Origin: a virus
Strand: one strand, 5' to 3'
IMG/VR virus record: IMGVR_UViG_3300021197_001268
Span: 1-48,471 of that record
Length of the DNA: 48,471 nt
Position numbers and translations under genes: made by a program. Below, one piece after another: positions 16,870-27,600 of the stretch (its first letter is position 1; the number at the start of each line of letters is the position of its first letter). The notes under the pieces were generated by a model. It was not told the origin of the DNA and did no database searches. It saw only the letters and a program-made list of their open reading frames with translations.

Positions 16870-16925
16870 TCCACCGTTGCTCTCGCCTTAGGGCGAGGGC
16901 TTAGGTGGATTGATTAGATCAATCC
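16870..16925 (+). terminator. Mutually exclusive hairpins after the VWA gene
   Basis: Hairpin 1 has outer stem TCCACC/GGTGGA (16870-16875, 16904-16909) and inner stem CTCGCC/GGCGAG with TTAG loop (16882-16897). Hairpin 2 is a perfect 8-bp stem GGATTGAT/ATCAATCC with TAG loop (16907-16925), followed by TTCTT. The two share bases 16907-16909, so they compete. This resembles a terminator/antiterminator or processing site separating the three-gene operon from the small genes downstream. Confidence 0.6.
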
Positions 16926-16958
16926 TTCTTAACAATAAAACCAAAAAACCAATTAAAA

Positions 16959-17084
16959 ATGATTCCACGCAAACATTTAATAATCGTGTCGGTCCTATAC
17001 ATTCCGGCTCTCGCGCTAGTCTCATGGATCGGGCTGGATACTATCACTCGTAAGATCCTCGAAATCCTCTTCTTCACATTCTAA
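16959..17084 (+). CDS. Small single-span membrane protein
   Basis: 41 residues, ATG after an A-rich SD-free leader. A basic start (MIPRKH) precedes one hydrophobic segment of about 20 residues (LIIVSVLYIPALALVSWIGL) and a hydrophobic C-terminal helix (ILEILFFTF). It could be a holin-like or host-envelope peptide; nothing assigns a role. Support is the membrane pattern, the clean start and the matching operon spacing. Confidence 0.5.
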   Translation: MIPRKHLIIVSVLYIPALALVSWIGLDTITRKILEILFFTF

Positions 17085-17085
17085 C

Positions 17086-17154
17086 ATGAAAAAGATAACA
17101 GATAACACAAGCCACCAAATCGACTGCCATGAAATCAAAAAGCAAAAGGCGTAA
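17086..17154 (+). CDS. Possible 22-residue peptide
   Basis: ATG one base after the stop of the membrane-protein gene, 22 codons, Lys/His-rich. It overlaps the start of the following basic peptide gene in another frame. Support is position only; it may be a translation-coupling peptide or chance. Confidence 0.2.
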   Translation: MKKITDNTSHQIDCHEIKKQKA

Positions 17155-17281
17155 TTTTTACGCAAATTCAATGAAAAGCTGCAAAACTAGCGACACTAGA
17201 CTCGTTCGCGAACAACGAAACAACGTGTCGAAGCATGCGAAAGGTAGAGTATCACCCACGAAACGTAAGCGAAAACCATGA
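17129..17281 (+). CDS. Highly basic 50-residue peptide
   Basis: ATG at 17129, stop TGA at 17279-17281. The sequence is Lys/Arg-rich throughout (MKSKSKRRNFYANSMKSC, ending KGRVSPTKRKRKP), with no hydrophobic core. Such peptides in phages are often nucleic-acid binding. No relative is recognised. The stop codon is immediately followed by a pseudoknot-like RNA structure. Confidence 0.4.
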   Translation: MKSKSKRRNFYANSMKSCKTSDTRLVREQRNNVSKHAKGRVSPTKRKRKP

Positions 17282-17334
17282 ACCCTGACCCCCGCACCTT
17301 GATTCCTGTATCAGGGTGCGGCAATCAGGAATCA
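17282..17334 (+). promoter_or_regulatory. H-type pseudoknot-like RNA element with an alternative stem
   Basis: Stem 1: CCGCACC (17292-17298) with GGTGCGG (17315-17321). The loop segment TGATTCCTG (17300-17308) is the exact complement of downstream CAGGAATCA (17326-17334), giving a 9-bp stem 2 and hence a pseudoknot. A competing 7-bp stem pairs ACCCTGA (17282-17288) with TCAGGGT (17311-17317), which overlaps stem 1. Three perfectly matched, interlocking pairings in 53 nt, between a stop codon and the leader of the next gene, suggest a switchable regulatory RNA. Confidence 0.65.
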
Positions 17335-17369
17335 GCCTGAGCTAAAATAAACTAATAAAAGAAAAACCA

Positions 17370-17651
17370 ATGAAAGTGTTAAGCAATAAACCGATGGAGA
17401 TCACCGTCGAGGTGACTCCATCTCCGCCGTTTGAAGGAACGATCACCTACCGTGCGCTTGCGTGGGTGGGTGATCAGTATTCAACCACCCTCTACAGTCA
17501 GTGTGAGGGGTTCTGTCAAGAATGGTGCGCCGACGAAGCGTCGGAGAAGTTATCAAAAATGATGCGCGGGCAGTATCCGAACGCCACGTTTAAGACCAAG
17601 CTGACCGAGAAGGTCGAGACTAAATTCTCAGCAATGAAATCAGCGATATGA
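17370..17651 (+). CDS. Unknown small protein
   Basis: 93 residues, ATG after an A-rich leader (aaaagaaaaacc). It has mixed alpha/beta character with three Cys in the middle (CEGFCQEWC, about residues 48-56), a possible metal or disulphide site. It overlaps the next gene by 4 nt (ATGA). No family recognised. A stable hairpin lies within its first 20 codons. Confidence 0.6.
   Translation: MKVLSNKPMEITVEVTPSPPFEGTITYRALAWVGDQYSTTLYSQCEGFCQEWCADEASEKLSKMMRGQYPNATFKTKLTEKVETKFSAMKSAI
17393..17422 (+). other. Coding-region hairpin near the start of the small gene
   Basis: GATGGAG/CTCCATC and TCACC/GGTGA pair over 12 bp with one bulged A and a GTCGA loop, covering codons 8-18 of the gene starting at 17370. 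A hairpin this close to the start can slow translation and may cooperate with the upstream pseudoknot. Confidence 0.55.
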
Positions 17652-17947
17652 AATACGAAAGACAAGCCCGCAAACCGGACTGGTATCATTCCGATGATAC
17701 CAAACTATACCACGCCGCAACGTCAGGCTCATCACCGTTCAATGAATGGTATGAGTTTGACGACAAAGCGGAAGCCGTCGAGCATTTCGCGGATCAGACC
17801 GAGACTGACCAATTTTGTTGGATCGGCGGAGAGATCTTCCACATTGGAGACCTCGAATACGATGAGGTGATCGAAGGGTTCGTCAGGATAAAAGGCGCAA
17901 AACCCGCCGACATCGACGACTTAGTTCAATCAGTCAGTAGATTCTAG
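17648..17947 (+). CDS. Unknown acidic protein
   Basis: 99 residues, ATGA overlap with the gene before it. It is rich in Asp/Glu and aromatic residues (WYHSDDTKLYHAAT, FNEWYEFDDKAEAVEHF). No motif or relative is recognised. High acidity and small size are seen in phage proteins that inhibit host enzymes or mimic DNA, but that is only a possibility. Confidence 0.6.
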   Translation: MKYERQARKPDWYHSDDTKLYHAATSGSSPFNEWYEFDDKAEAVEHFADQTETDQFCWIGGEIFHIGDLEYDEVIEGFVRIKGAKPADIDDLVQSVSRF

Positions 17948-17949
17948 AT

Positions 17950-18093
17950 ATGGACTATTTACAAATCATCGGCCTGATCCTCATGGCCCCGTTAGCTTTT
18001 ATCGTGGTTACTGCGAATATGGTTAAGACTGAATCGCGCCGCCTCCGCAAGATGCGGGAGCGTGCCGATCAAAAGAAAAGGAGGCGGGCATGA
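17950..18093 (+). CDS. Small membrane protein with basic cytoplasmic tail
   Basis: 47 residues, ATG at 17950, two bases after the stop of the previous gene and overlapping the next as ATGA. Residues 4-23 form one membrane segment (LQIIGLILMAPLAFIVVTAN), followed by a long Arg/Lys tail ending KKRRRA. The translational coupling on both sides supports it being a real gene. Confidence 0.6.
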   Translation: MDYLQIIGLILMAPLAFIVVTANMVKTESRRLRKMRERADQKKRRRA

Positions 18094-18524
18094 TTATCTT
18101 GCACCAAGATCCCTGCGTATCGGCTCGCGAGCTTTGCGATAAAGACCTACGAAAAACCCTCAAACAAGCTGGAGATCTCGCATTTAAAGCCCTTGAGAAT
18201 CGCTTAGATGAAAACGACCCTACCCTCCTGTGGGTGTGTCGCTCTCCTGCTAACTTAAAATGGACCATAGAATACGCTCAGTTTTGCGCCGCAGAGTCTT
18301 ACTACCGTTTCGGTCGGAAGCGAGCGAGAGTATCCTACCGTGTCCTTCAACTACCCGACATATCTGCGGGATCAGTTAAAGAGTTACCCAGTAACCCTGA
18401 TAAGGGGAAGGACTACTACAAAAGAGTGGTGGCTCCTAAATCGGTCTGGCCAAACCTGCTTTGGTCTAAGCGATACCCGCCGGACTGGTTATCGCGGATC
18501 ATATTTCCGAACGCAATTCATTGA
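18090..18524 (+). CDS. Conserved phage protein of unknown function
   Basis: 144 residues. The start ILHQDPCVSARELCDKDLRK and the middle LLWVCRSPANLKWTIEYAQF match a pattern I recall from many phage hypotheticals: a DP...SA..LCDKH motif, then a LWVR.S..NY.WL segment, then an R(Y/F)GK motif. I know of no established activity. It is the last gene of the rightward accessory operon, directly followed by a strong terminator. Confidence 0.6.
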   Translation: MIILHQDPCVSARELCDKDLRKTLKQAGDLAFKALENRLDENDPTLLWVCRSPANLKWTIEYAQFCAAESYYRFGRKRARVSYRVLQLPDISAGSVKELPSNPDKGKDYYKRVVAPKSVWPNLLWSKRYPPDWLSRIIFPNAIH

Positions 18525-18539
18525 AGACATAGCACCGAA

Positions 18540-18573
18540 GGAGGTGGGGAGAAATCCCCGCCTCCTTTTTTTT
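18540..18573 (+). terminator. Strong intrinsic terminator
   Basis: GGAGGTGGGGA pairs over 11 bp with TCCCCGCCTCC around a GAAA tetraloop and is followed by eight T residues (18566-18573). It ends the rightward operon before the convergent giant gene. Confidence 0.95.
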
Positions 18574-18602
18574 GTGTCTAGACCCAAACCAATCGAACCT
18601 AA

Positions 18603-18637
18603 TAAGTGGGAAATTCCTATCTGTTTTTTCCCACTTA
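18603..18637 (-). terminator. Hairpin after the giant gene
   Basis: TAAGTGGGAAA pairs perfectly over 11 bp with TTTCCCACTTA. It lies 31 nt past the stop of the minus-strand giant gene, so it is the likely 3' hairpin of that transcript. The T-tract is weak, so termination may need the neighbouring terminator in reverse. Confidence 0.55.
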
Positions 18638-18668
18638 AATACTATCATCTCATTCTCCAAGCGAGAAC

Positions 18669-21600
18669 CTACTCCGGTTCAGTGACGGGGCGCACTGGGA
18701 TATATCGATTTTGAGTCTGCATATAGTTTACAACTTGCTTGGCTCGTTCGATGCCGTAGTCCTTGTTTTGAGGCTTGAGTAAAGTCTCGATGATATTAAG
18801 GGTTGGCGGCTTGTCCATGTAACCGTAAGTCAGTAACTGCATACGCTTCTTACCCACGTTGAGATCCTTCATAGTCTTGCCGATCTTGGCAGAATCGATA
18901 CCTAAAGAATTGTATCCTCTAGTTATCCGCATGAGTTCGTAATTCATCTTACGGCGAGCTTCGATGTTATCATCGATTATCTGACGAACCGTTTCCTCTG
19001 TCATCGGGACGTTGCGTCGAAGCTGACCAAGCTCACTCTTCACGTTAGCGAATCGTTTGTTATGGTCCAAGAGATACCTCTCATACTGTCGCTGTAGATC
19101 AACCTCGTGGAAACGAGCAGGAGCAACTCCTTTGGAAAGCTCACCCATCATTCCAGAGAGTGATTGAGTCTCAAGTCCTTTTACGAAGTCCTTACCAATG
19201 CGAGGCGCGTAAGCTTCGCTGGCTATGAATTCAAAGAGCTTGTAAGCAACATCGATTGGATCATCTACTCCTTTGTTCCAAATAGGTTTGCCAGTGGATT
19301 GGTTAGTGTTGTTAGCTGCGTTGATCGCGGTTCCGGCTAAGATCTGAGTATCTAAGAACTGATCTTTAACATACCCTAAAGCGAAAGCGGCCCCCGCCTC
19401 ACTGTATTCTCCGGCCCTGATCTTTTCCATAGAGCGGAGAACCGGATCGACGGTCCCTGCAAATGGGTTAAGGTAAGTGGCATCGAATGAAGTCAGCTTT
19501 CCACCTAACGTGAAGTAGTAGAATGTATGCCCGCGAAGATATTCTGGGATACCTGCTCGCATGGCCTCGTCCTCGTGTTCATCGTCTCCTATTCCTGTCA
19601 TCGCTGCTGCAATCATAGGGACCGCAGAAGAAAGACCAGCTAACACGAACGTCATTGAAGACATCCGAAGGATTCCCCTCTGACGCATGACCGGATCTCC
19701 ACTACGGAATTCCTCTAAACCTAGCTTATAAGTGTTGAAAGGAATACGGAACATCTCAGCCTTGAATCGGAGGAACGGCGCAAACATCAATCCAAGTGGC
19801 GACTTGGTTATGTCTGTGATGAGTGGAGGTGCTTGGCTGTAAGACTGTGCCGTCATGAGAACTTTCCTCGCGGCTTCACGCTTACGCTGCATCGGAGACA
19901 TCTGGCCGAACTTGCCTTCAGGATTCTGTGCCGCAGCCCTCTCAATATACCCCAACTCATGTTGGTAATACACTGCTTTGTAAGCAGCATCTAGAGCGGC
20001 GGACAGGTCTTGAGCTTTCTTCTCGATAGCAGCTAGAACTTTCTTAGGCTTGTTAAGCTTTGACTTTTCCATCAGCCCTTCAAGCTCTTTCTGGATACCG
20101 TCGGGATTCTGTTTTCCGTTGAGGAGATCTCTCATGACCCCTGCACGAAGTTCGTCTCCCATAACTCCAAGACCAATCATCTCAGTAACAACCGGATCGA
20201 TCTCACCGTCTTTCCCGAACAGAGCTTTGAAGGATGCCCCGCCCATGCTAGTGAACATCTGGTCATACCTGAAGAAGCCTTGTGAGGTTCCGAAGATGAA
20301 GTTACCGATGGCGTTACGGAAGTAGAAACCAACGCTACCCAACGTCTTAGCAGCCATCGCTTTACCGCTAAGTTTAGAGGCTAAAGTAAACGCTCCGTTA
20401 ACTAAACGCTCTGAAGTTCCAGCGTATTCTTGAATGTAAGAATTGTTAAGAGTTTGCTGCAAAGCTTCTTTAAACTCTGGGTGAACATACATATCAGTCA
20501 TCGGGTCGTTAGCCCCGTCTGTCTGACCCGCTCTTATTGACTCCCAACCTGCATACTTCTTGCGGCTCTCATCTGTAGCAAACTTAGTTTCAGCACTGAT
20601 GAGTAAACCTTCTCTCTGCCCTTGTATTTTAAGTTGCTCAAGGAAAGACTTCTGAGCTGCAATATTAGCAACAGTAGAGTAGGTCCGTAATATTAAGTCT
20701 GTTCCAGTTTCTGCTCCATACTCTCCGAGAAGATCTCTGATAGGTTTAGGTAGGTCAGATCTCTTCTTGAAGTTATCAACCATCATCTTAAAGCCTGACG
20801 GTGACTGCCCTTTGGTTTTAGCCTTTGAATCGTATTGGGATAAGAACGCATCCAGAGTCTGTTGCCTGTAAGAGTAGTGAGGGTTCTGGAGATTCAGCTT
20901 ATCAAGTTCACGCCTAGCAAGTTGCTTGGCTTCTTGATAGGTCATCGGCTTCTTATTCTCATCAGCATCCTTTTTGATTTTGTCAGCAGTGTCGCGGATA
21001 AACTGACCCTCAAAGAAATCCATCGCAGCTTCTCTAACATCAGCATAACTAGCATCCTCTTTAACCATCTCAAGATAGTTTGAGTCGGTGAACATACGGT
21101 AAGCCCTAGTTAGGTAGACCTCTCCAGTTCTGGAAACCTTTATAGAAACATCATCATTGAGTCCCATCTCAACCAGCTTTTTCTGGATTGGTATGATGTG
21201 GTTCTGACGAATCTCAATAATGAACGAAGCGAGATCTGGTGATGCTGCGGCGAGGTCTCGCAATGCTTTGTTTCTTTCTTCCTCAGCAATCTTTACTGCC
21301 TCGTCATACGCCTTACCAATGATATTGTTCTTACCTTCTTTTGCAGCTTCTCGTTCTGCTTTTGCTTCGTCGGTTGTGATTACACCCGAAGACCTACGTG
21401 AGGCTATCTCGTCAAGCTTCTCGTCATACGCCTTATCGATAAGACCAAGACGTTCTTCAGAAACGAGTGAGTCGGATCGGTATCCTTGTGCTTTGGCAAT
21501 AAGATCCATTGGGGCGTTATCATAACTTCCGTAAGTCTCTACGATCAGACGGTCCATCTTCCTCTTGAACTTAGTCATATTATCTTCTGCCGCCTTGCGG

Positions 21601-24600
21601 TAGAATGATCTGTTCTCAATTAATCGCCGGAAAGGTTCACTGATCTCGCCTGTTACTAACTTGTTCAACCAATTCAGTAGCCTGTTCTCTGGACCTTTAC
21701 CGCCTATCTCAAGCATCGGCATCTCAAGTAGATCAACAACTGGGTTGAGATTAAGATCAGATTGAAGAGGGTTAGGATCTGAAGGCGCAGCGAACTGTAA
21801 CGGTAAAGAGTTACTCTCAGCGGCTTCATTCGGCTCAACAAACTTCAAGCTAGTATTAGAAACTCCACTAGATGGTGGGAAATAGCTATCAAGCTTGCTC
21901 TGTGGAACAGGTTTATCTGTATCAATATCGTGAGATACTTCGTTCCACTTGTAAGACTTACTGAGAACATTAATCTTAGGTGTAACACCTTTCTCTTTAC
22001 TTACGATAGTGAATGGGTAGCTCTCATGCTCAGGTGCAGGAACCGCTTCCACCTCACCGTCAATTTCTAAGACGGCATAAATGTTTCCAGTCTTCCTGTC
22101 CAATTGCTGGAAAGTCTTGATGAAAGGTTCAGTGAACATATCACCCAGCCCCTGTAAGATAGCGGGTCTACTAAGTTTACGATCTTTAAGAGTTTTTGAA
22201 ACGTAGTCGTTACTACCTGCTAGGATCGAAGCAATTCGGAAAGCTTGGATTTGTTTAGTCTCCTCTTTCTTCTTATCTTCATCCGACATCAATTTAATCA
22301 TATCTTTCGATGGAGAACTAAGAGTGTCAGATACACCAAGAGCTAACTCCGACACGAAATCTTTTCTGACAGGGAAGACTGAGTCGTCTGGCCCAAGAAG
22401 CTCCCGAAGGTTTCTGATATTCTGATCGAGTCCATCTTTGATTTTAAGACGCCTTGATAATCTCTTTACAGCCCCACTATTCGTCGTGTGTTCAGCTTTA
22501 TTAGCTGCTTTAACAAGTATCTTGTTAAGAGTTTCTTTATTTAAACCATAGAAACGTGGGTTATCTGTGAGCTTTCGGAAGAAGTTTATAGATCCTACAG
22601 CCATCGTTGTTGACGAGAACATCTTAGTAACATCAGCAGATGTCAAAGCCATCAAGATCTTACCATTGTTCTTGGCAGAAATCTTATTAAGAGCGGCCTC
22701 CATCTCCTTAGCTTTAGATCTAGTCGAAGCCCAGAAGTAACCTTGATCAGAGAACTGGACAGGGTAATAAACACCACCCTTACCTGTTACGATTGTGTCT
22801 CCATCTAACGTCACTTCCCCAGCGAATGCAGTGTCTGGCTGGTGTAACAGCACGTTTAGTCCTGCAAACTGTCTAATGTCCTGACTAACTTTAATCACTC
22901 CAGCTTCACGCAGCCGATTGAATTTCTCTTGCTCTCTGAGATAGACATGTTCAATGGCTCCTTCAGGTGCTGCTCTGAGGATCTCATCATCTATATTTTT
23001 ATCTTCAGGGCTAGCGTAGAACGAGAAGTTTGCATCAGGATTATCTACATCAAAAGATTTTATGTTGGGCTGGCGGACGAAACCTGATTGGATAGCCCGC
23101 ATCTCGTTGATCATCTTATTCAGAGCCACACCACCAGCACCCCCTAGTGGCCTACGGTTGGCAGCAAATCGACGGATAGCTGCCGCAAAGTATCTTTTTA
23201 GTATTGCGAGTAAGGAAGGATTGCTCTTCCAGAAACGAGTATCCTCTTCAGTAGTGAAACCACGAGTTGCTTTCTGAAGATACATTCTAAGTTTCTCTTC
23301 AGCGAGAATCCGTTTGGTTTGGAGAACGACTTCTGGATCTTCAGATTTTAAACCGTCGTGAAATTCTTTGGCAAATGACTCGTCCTTAGTGTTGGATGTA
23401 TACTCTGCGAGGATGTCGATGTAATCAGTATCGCTTAAACTTTCTACGTATGCGTCAACCTCAGCTTGTGTCAGTCCATTGAAGCTCGCGGTGTGTGCAA
23501 GCTCTTCATTGATCGACACACCAATTATACCCCGTGCAGCTAAATAACTATTGTTCTTAACTTTAGCAGCTAGTGCGATTGGGTTAATAAAGATTGTAGA
23601 TTCATCCTTACTAACAGCAGCGAGGCTACCACCCATACCCTCAATCTTTGTCTTAATGTTTATCGAAGGAGGGATAAGAGAGCGGATGAAATCTTTAACG
23701 CTCTGTGCGTCAGATTGCTGGTCCGCGGATAAGCGGTCAAAGAAGTCTTCTGGGAATGCTTCAGGCTGAACTTCTATAGGGGCTTCCTCCTCTACCTGTA
23801 CGTCTTCTTCTACAGGCGCACTAAACAGCGCGTCGTTAACAATAGAAGATCCTAATGCTTTCGCGTTAGTAGTTGTTGATCTGCGTGTGTTCTTCCCTAG
23901 ATCCAAAACATCTTTGAAGGACTTAACATATTGATTGAGTTCGTTGGTGTTTACACCACGGAACATAGAAACCATCGAGTTAAGCGTGCGATCAAACACC
24001 TTAGTGCGAGGACCAGTCAACGTCTTAACGTAACTCTGGAAATCAGGAGACAAGAAGAAGTGAGCTACAAACTCGTCGAGGTTAGCGAGTCCAACCTGAA
24101 TAACTGGATTACGTTTCCCTGTCGCGGACACTTGCCTATCGTAGGCTTCGTTCACCTTATTAAATAAGGTGACTAGTCTTTTCTTCGCGGCTTTCTGCGT
24201 TGTGTTCAACGGCCTTCCTGTCTCTGCAATCGTATCAGAGACAACAGCATGTGCGTATTCTTCAAGTAAAGTGTTTACAAGACCGCGACCATTGCCAGTT
24301 GCTTTGTTAATGAAAACAATATGGTCTCCGTCAATAGACTTAACGTATTTACCAGCAATGTTGGTATCGCCTTGCCCGATCACAAACTTAACATTCTTGA
24401 TGAATGCTTGATCCTCTAACAACAGTTTAGCAAATAGCTTATGGTTCGGGTTTTTATCTGACTTCGCAATCTTTCCAAGAGCAGATACAACACTGTCTGA
24501 GTTTCCACTTTCCAATCCAAGGTCTGCAATAACAACGTCGTTCGCTTGCGCGATGCCACGTCTCTGAGCTTCCGATAACAGAGAAACAGAAAGGCGAGTT

Positions 24601-27600
24601 CGGAGTGCGCCATCAATGGCGACCATAGTATTTAATGCCTCCGTCGAGCCTATAGTATCTCCCGTAATCTCAGCAAACAATGACTGGAACTCTTCAACGG
24701 CGGGTTTGTTTATTTGACTAACTCCTCTAGGCCGACCAGCAAATCGTGAAACGATAAGGGCGTTCCTAAGATCGATACCTCTGGAAGATCCCGATTCTAA
24801 CCCTGATACAAAACTATTAACTGACTTACGAACCCGACCGTTACTGGAAACCATCCATGACGACATGACCCCAAAAAGATCTTTGGGGCTGAGGCTTTTG
24901 ACGACTTCTGCTACCTCGTTTGAACCATCAAACACATTGTTCAAAACGAACTCATCAACAGATCGACGTAGGGTCTGGTCTTTATTGATAGCATCAATAG
25001 CATTATCAATAGAACTAGACATCACGTTAGCAATGACTTCAGGCTCTGCAAGTGTGCCGTCTGGCTCTCTCCCAAAATTACTGAAGTAATCATCAGACCT
25101 TCTGGAATCGGTATCGAGGTCTCCGTCTTGCGGTAATGTCAGTGCAGCTACGTCTCTATACTTTCGTGATACGTAGTCTTTTTGAGCCTTAAAGTTATCC
25201 GCAGCTTTAGATAAAACCGATGTAAATGTTGGAGGTGCAGTCCCACTTAGTGCGGGGTTATTCTCAACATTCTGCTCTATGAACACTTCGAGAATCTTGC
25301 TGCTGCTATATTCTCCCGCCTTATCAATAGAGATTAAGGGTAAGAGTCGGCTAGCGGCCGCATCTACTTTGAGGTCCATCCGGTTAAGAAGTTTACCAAC
25401 TTTATCGGTAGGGTCTTGAAGAATGTCCTGCTTCAACTCAAACATCCTTGCGTTAAATATAAACTGCTGGCGAGCAGCATCCATAGCTTGTTTCTGAGCA
25501 TCCGAGTCGGAAGGGTCGGTGAGAGGCTCCATACGAGAATGAGCTTCAACATTCCGCTCTTCTCCAGTCTTATCCAACTCCTTGCTGAATGAAGTTATGA
25601 ATCTTTTGATTTCCGTTACACTACTAAAGTCTTCCTCCGTAGTTGCACCATTCTCAACGTCGAACTTCTTAACTCCAGTAGGGAGATCAACTGCTTTGAA
25701 TGGGATGCTATCCAATATAGTAGTCTTTGCATTATTGTAGTAATACTTCGGCGGGGCTTCAACAGGAGTAACCTTAGATTCAAGAGCTGCTCCGTCCGCT
25801 GTTAATCCTATGACATCCTTTACATAATTATTCTCATCAAGAAGAATTGAAGGGTTAACATTAGAAAACCCTTTCGGAACAAAGACAGGGACTCTGGCCC
25901 TAAGCATCTCAGCCACAACGACAGGGTCGTTATCGAACTGACCGATGCCATACTCATCAACGAACCCAGTAACTTTACCAGTCTCGATCTTCCCTGTCTG
26001 TGGATTGAACCGTGTCCGCACGGACACACTTTCAAAGCTGGAACCTGAGGCAGGTTTCTTTACTGCGACCGTAGGGTAAATTGTGTAAACTGAAGAAGCG
26101 ACGTAATCACTAAGAGCAAGCGGGTCCACATCTTCAGGAATCGGGATACCGTGTGTGTCAGAAGTAGTTAAATTGACTGGGTAACCTAGACTCGCTGATT
26201 CAACAACCTTCTTCTGGACAAAGGGGGCTAGATCTTCTTTGACAGGGACGTCATCAAACTCAAGCGTGTTACTAGACTTCCGCCTAGCGTAGCTCTTGGA
26301 GCTTGTGAAATCACCACTTCGATAATCTGCATTGTGGGTCGTGACTTTCTGATTTAATGTTTCTAAAACATTCTCAGAGTCTGGCCCTACTTTTACAGTA
26401 GCGAGAGTGCGTTGGAGATCAGTGAAATCAATATCGACTCCCGCCTGAGCTTCTTTTCCTTGTTCTAATGACAGAGGAGAACCTTTGTCTGCGACGACTC
26501 CAATATGTTCGGTGTTAAGGACAGAAGCTTCTACGAACTCTGCTGAAAACTTTTTAGCTTTCTTATTCTTTACGTTACCAAAATGGAAGTTTACTTCAGC
26601 TCTACTGACATCTGCGATCTTCTCTAAGAGAGTTGCACCTGCGGTAGTCTGCGACCCTGATACAGAATCTTGGGCTAAGTCTTCTGCTGATTCCAACTTA
26701 ATCTCGACTGGAGCTTTAGGTTGGGTTTTATCTGTAAGTTCAGCTATCCTGTTATCTAGATCTGCCAGCAATGCTTGCTTGGTAGCGATCTTTTCTTCAT
26801 CCCTAACTTCAGCATTCTCTAATTCTTCTAATGCTTGTGCTTCAGCAATCCTTTCTTGCTCCACTTCACTCAGCGCAGCTTGGTCATTAAGTATGGTTTG
26901 GTCCTCTTCTGTTGTCTCTGTCGGTAAAGGAGGGGGTTGAATCTTAGTTCTTTTCCGCTCTCCAATCTGTCGTAGGACTTCATTGGCAGTTGTTGGACTC
27001 CCATTCTTTGTTAAGTTGTCTGCAACATCTTGGTAGAATTGACCTCTAAGACGTGCGCTCTGGTCGGCTACGTCCATTGGGGTAACTTTGAGTTTTCGAG
27101 CAGCCGCTTGAACTGTTGGGACTCCTGCACCTAAGATACCACCAACCATAGCGGCGTGCATAGTCTGCTGCCACCTCTCAAGAATAGGTGTGTCTTTGTT
27201 AAGAGCTACATCTTCAACGAACGAGGATACAAGCTGGTCAAGACCTTCTTCTAGACCTTCGTCAACGGCGTTCTTTGCAATTTTACCACTAGTGCGTAAG
27301 AACTGTGCGCTGTGCTTTTTAAGAGAATCTGCTAAGACAGTCTTCATCGCACCTGACATAGCTTTATTAGTAATAGCTCCAGTGTTAGCAACAGCTTCTA
27401 AAACTTCTTTAGCTTCTTTGAAGCTCATACCTTTTAATAAAGCGTCTTCAACACCACCTCTACCGATTGCACTAAACGCAGAGGTGATTAAACCAGTTAC
27501 AGCACCCGTAGTCATAGCAAAACCTAAGGCTCTGTCGTGAATGTCTTCTTCGGGAAGGTCAGGGTTGCTTTCTTTAAGTTGGGTATACAGCGTCCCGTAA

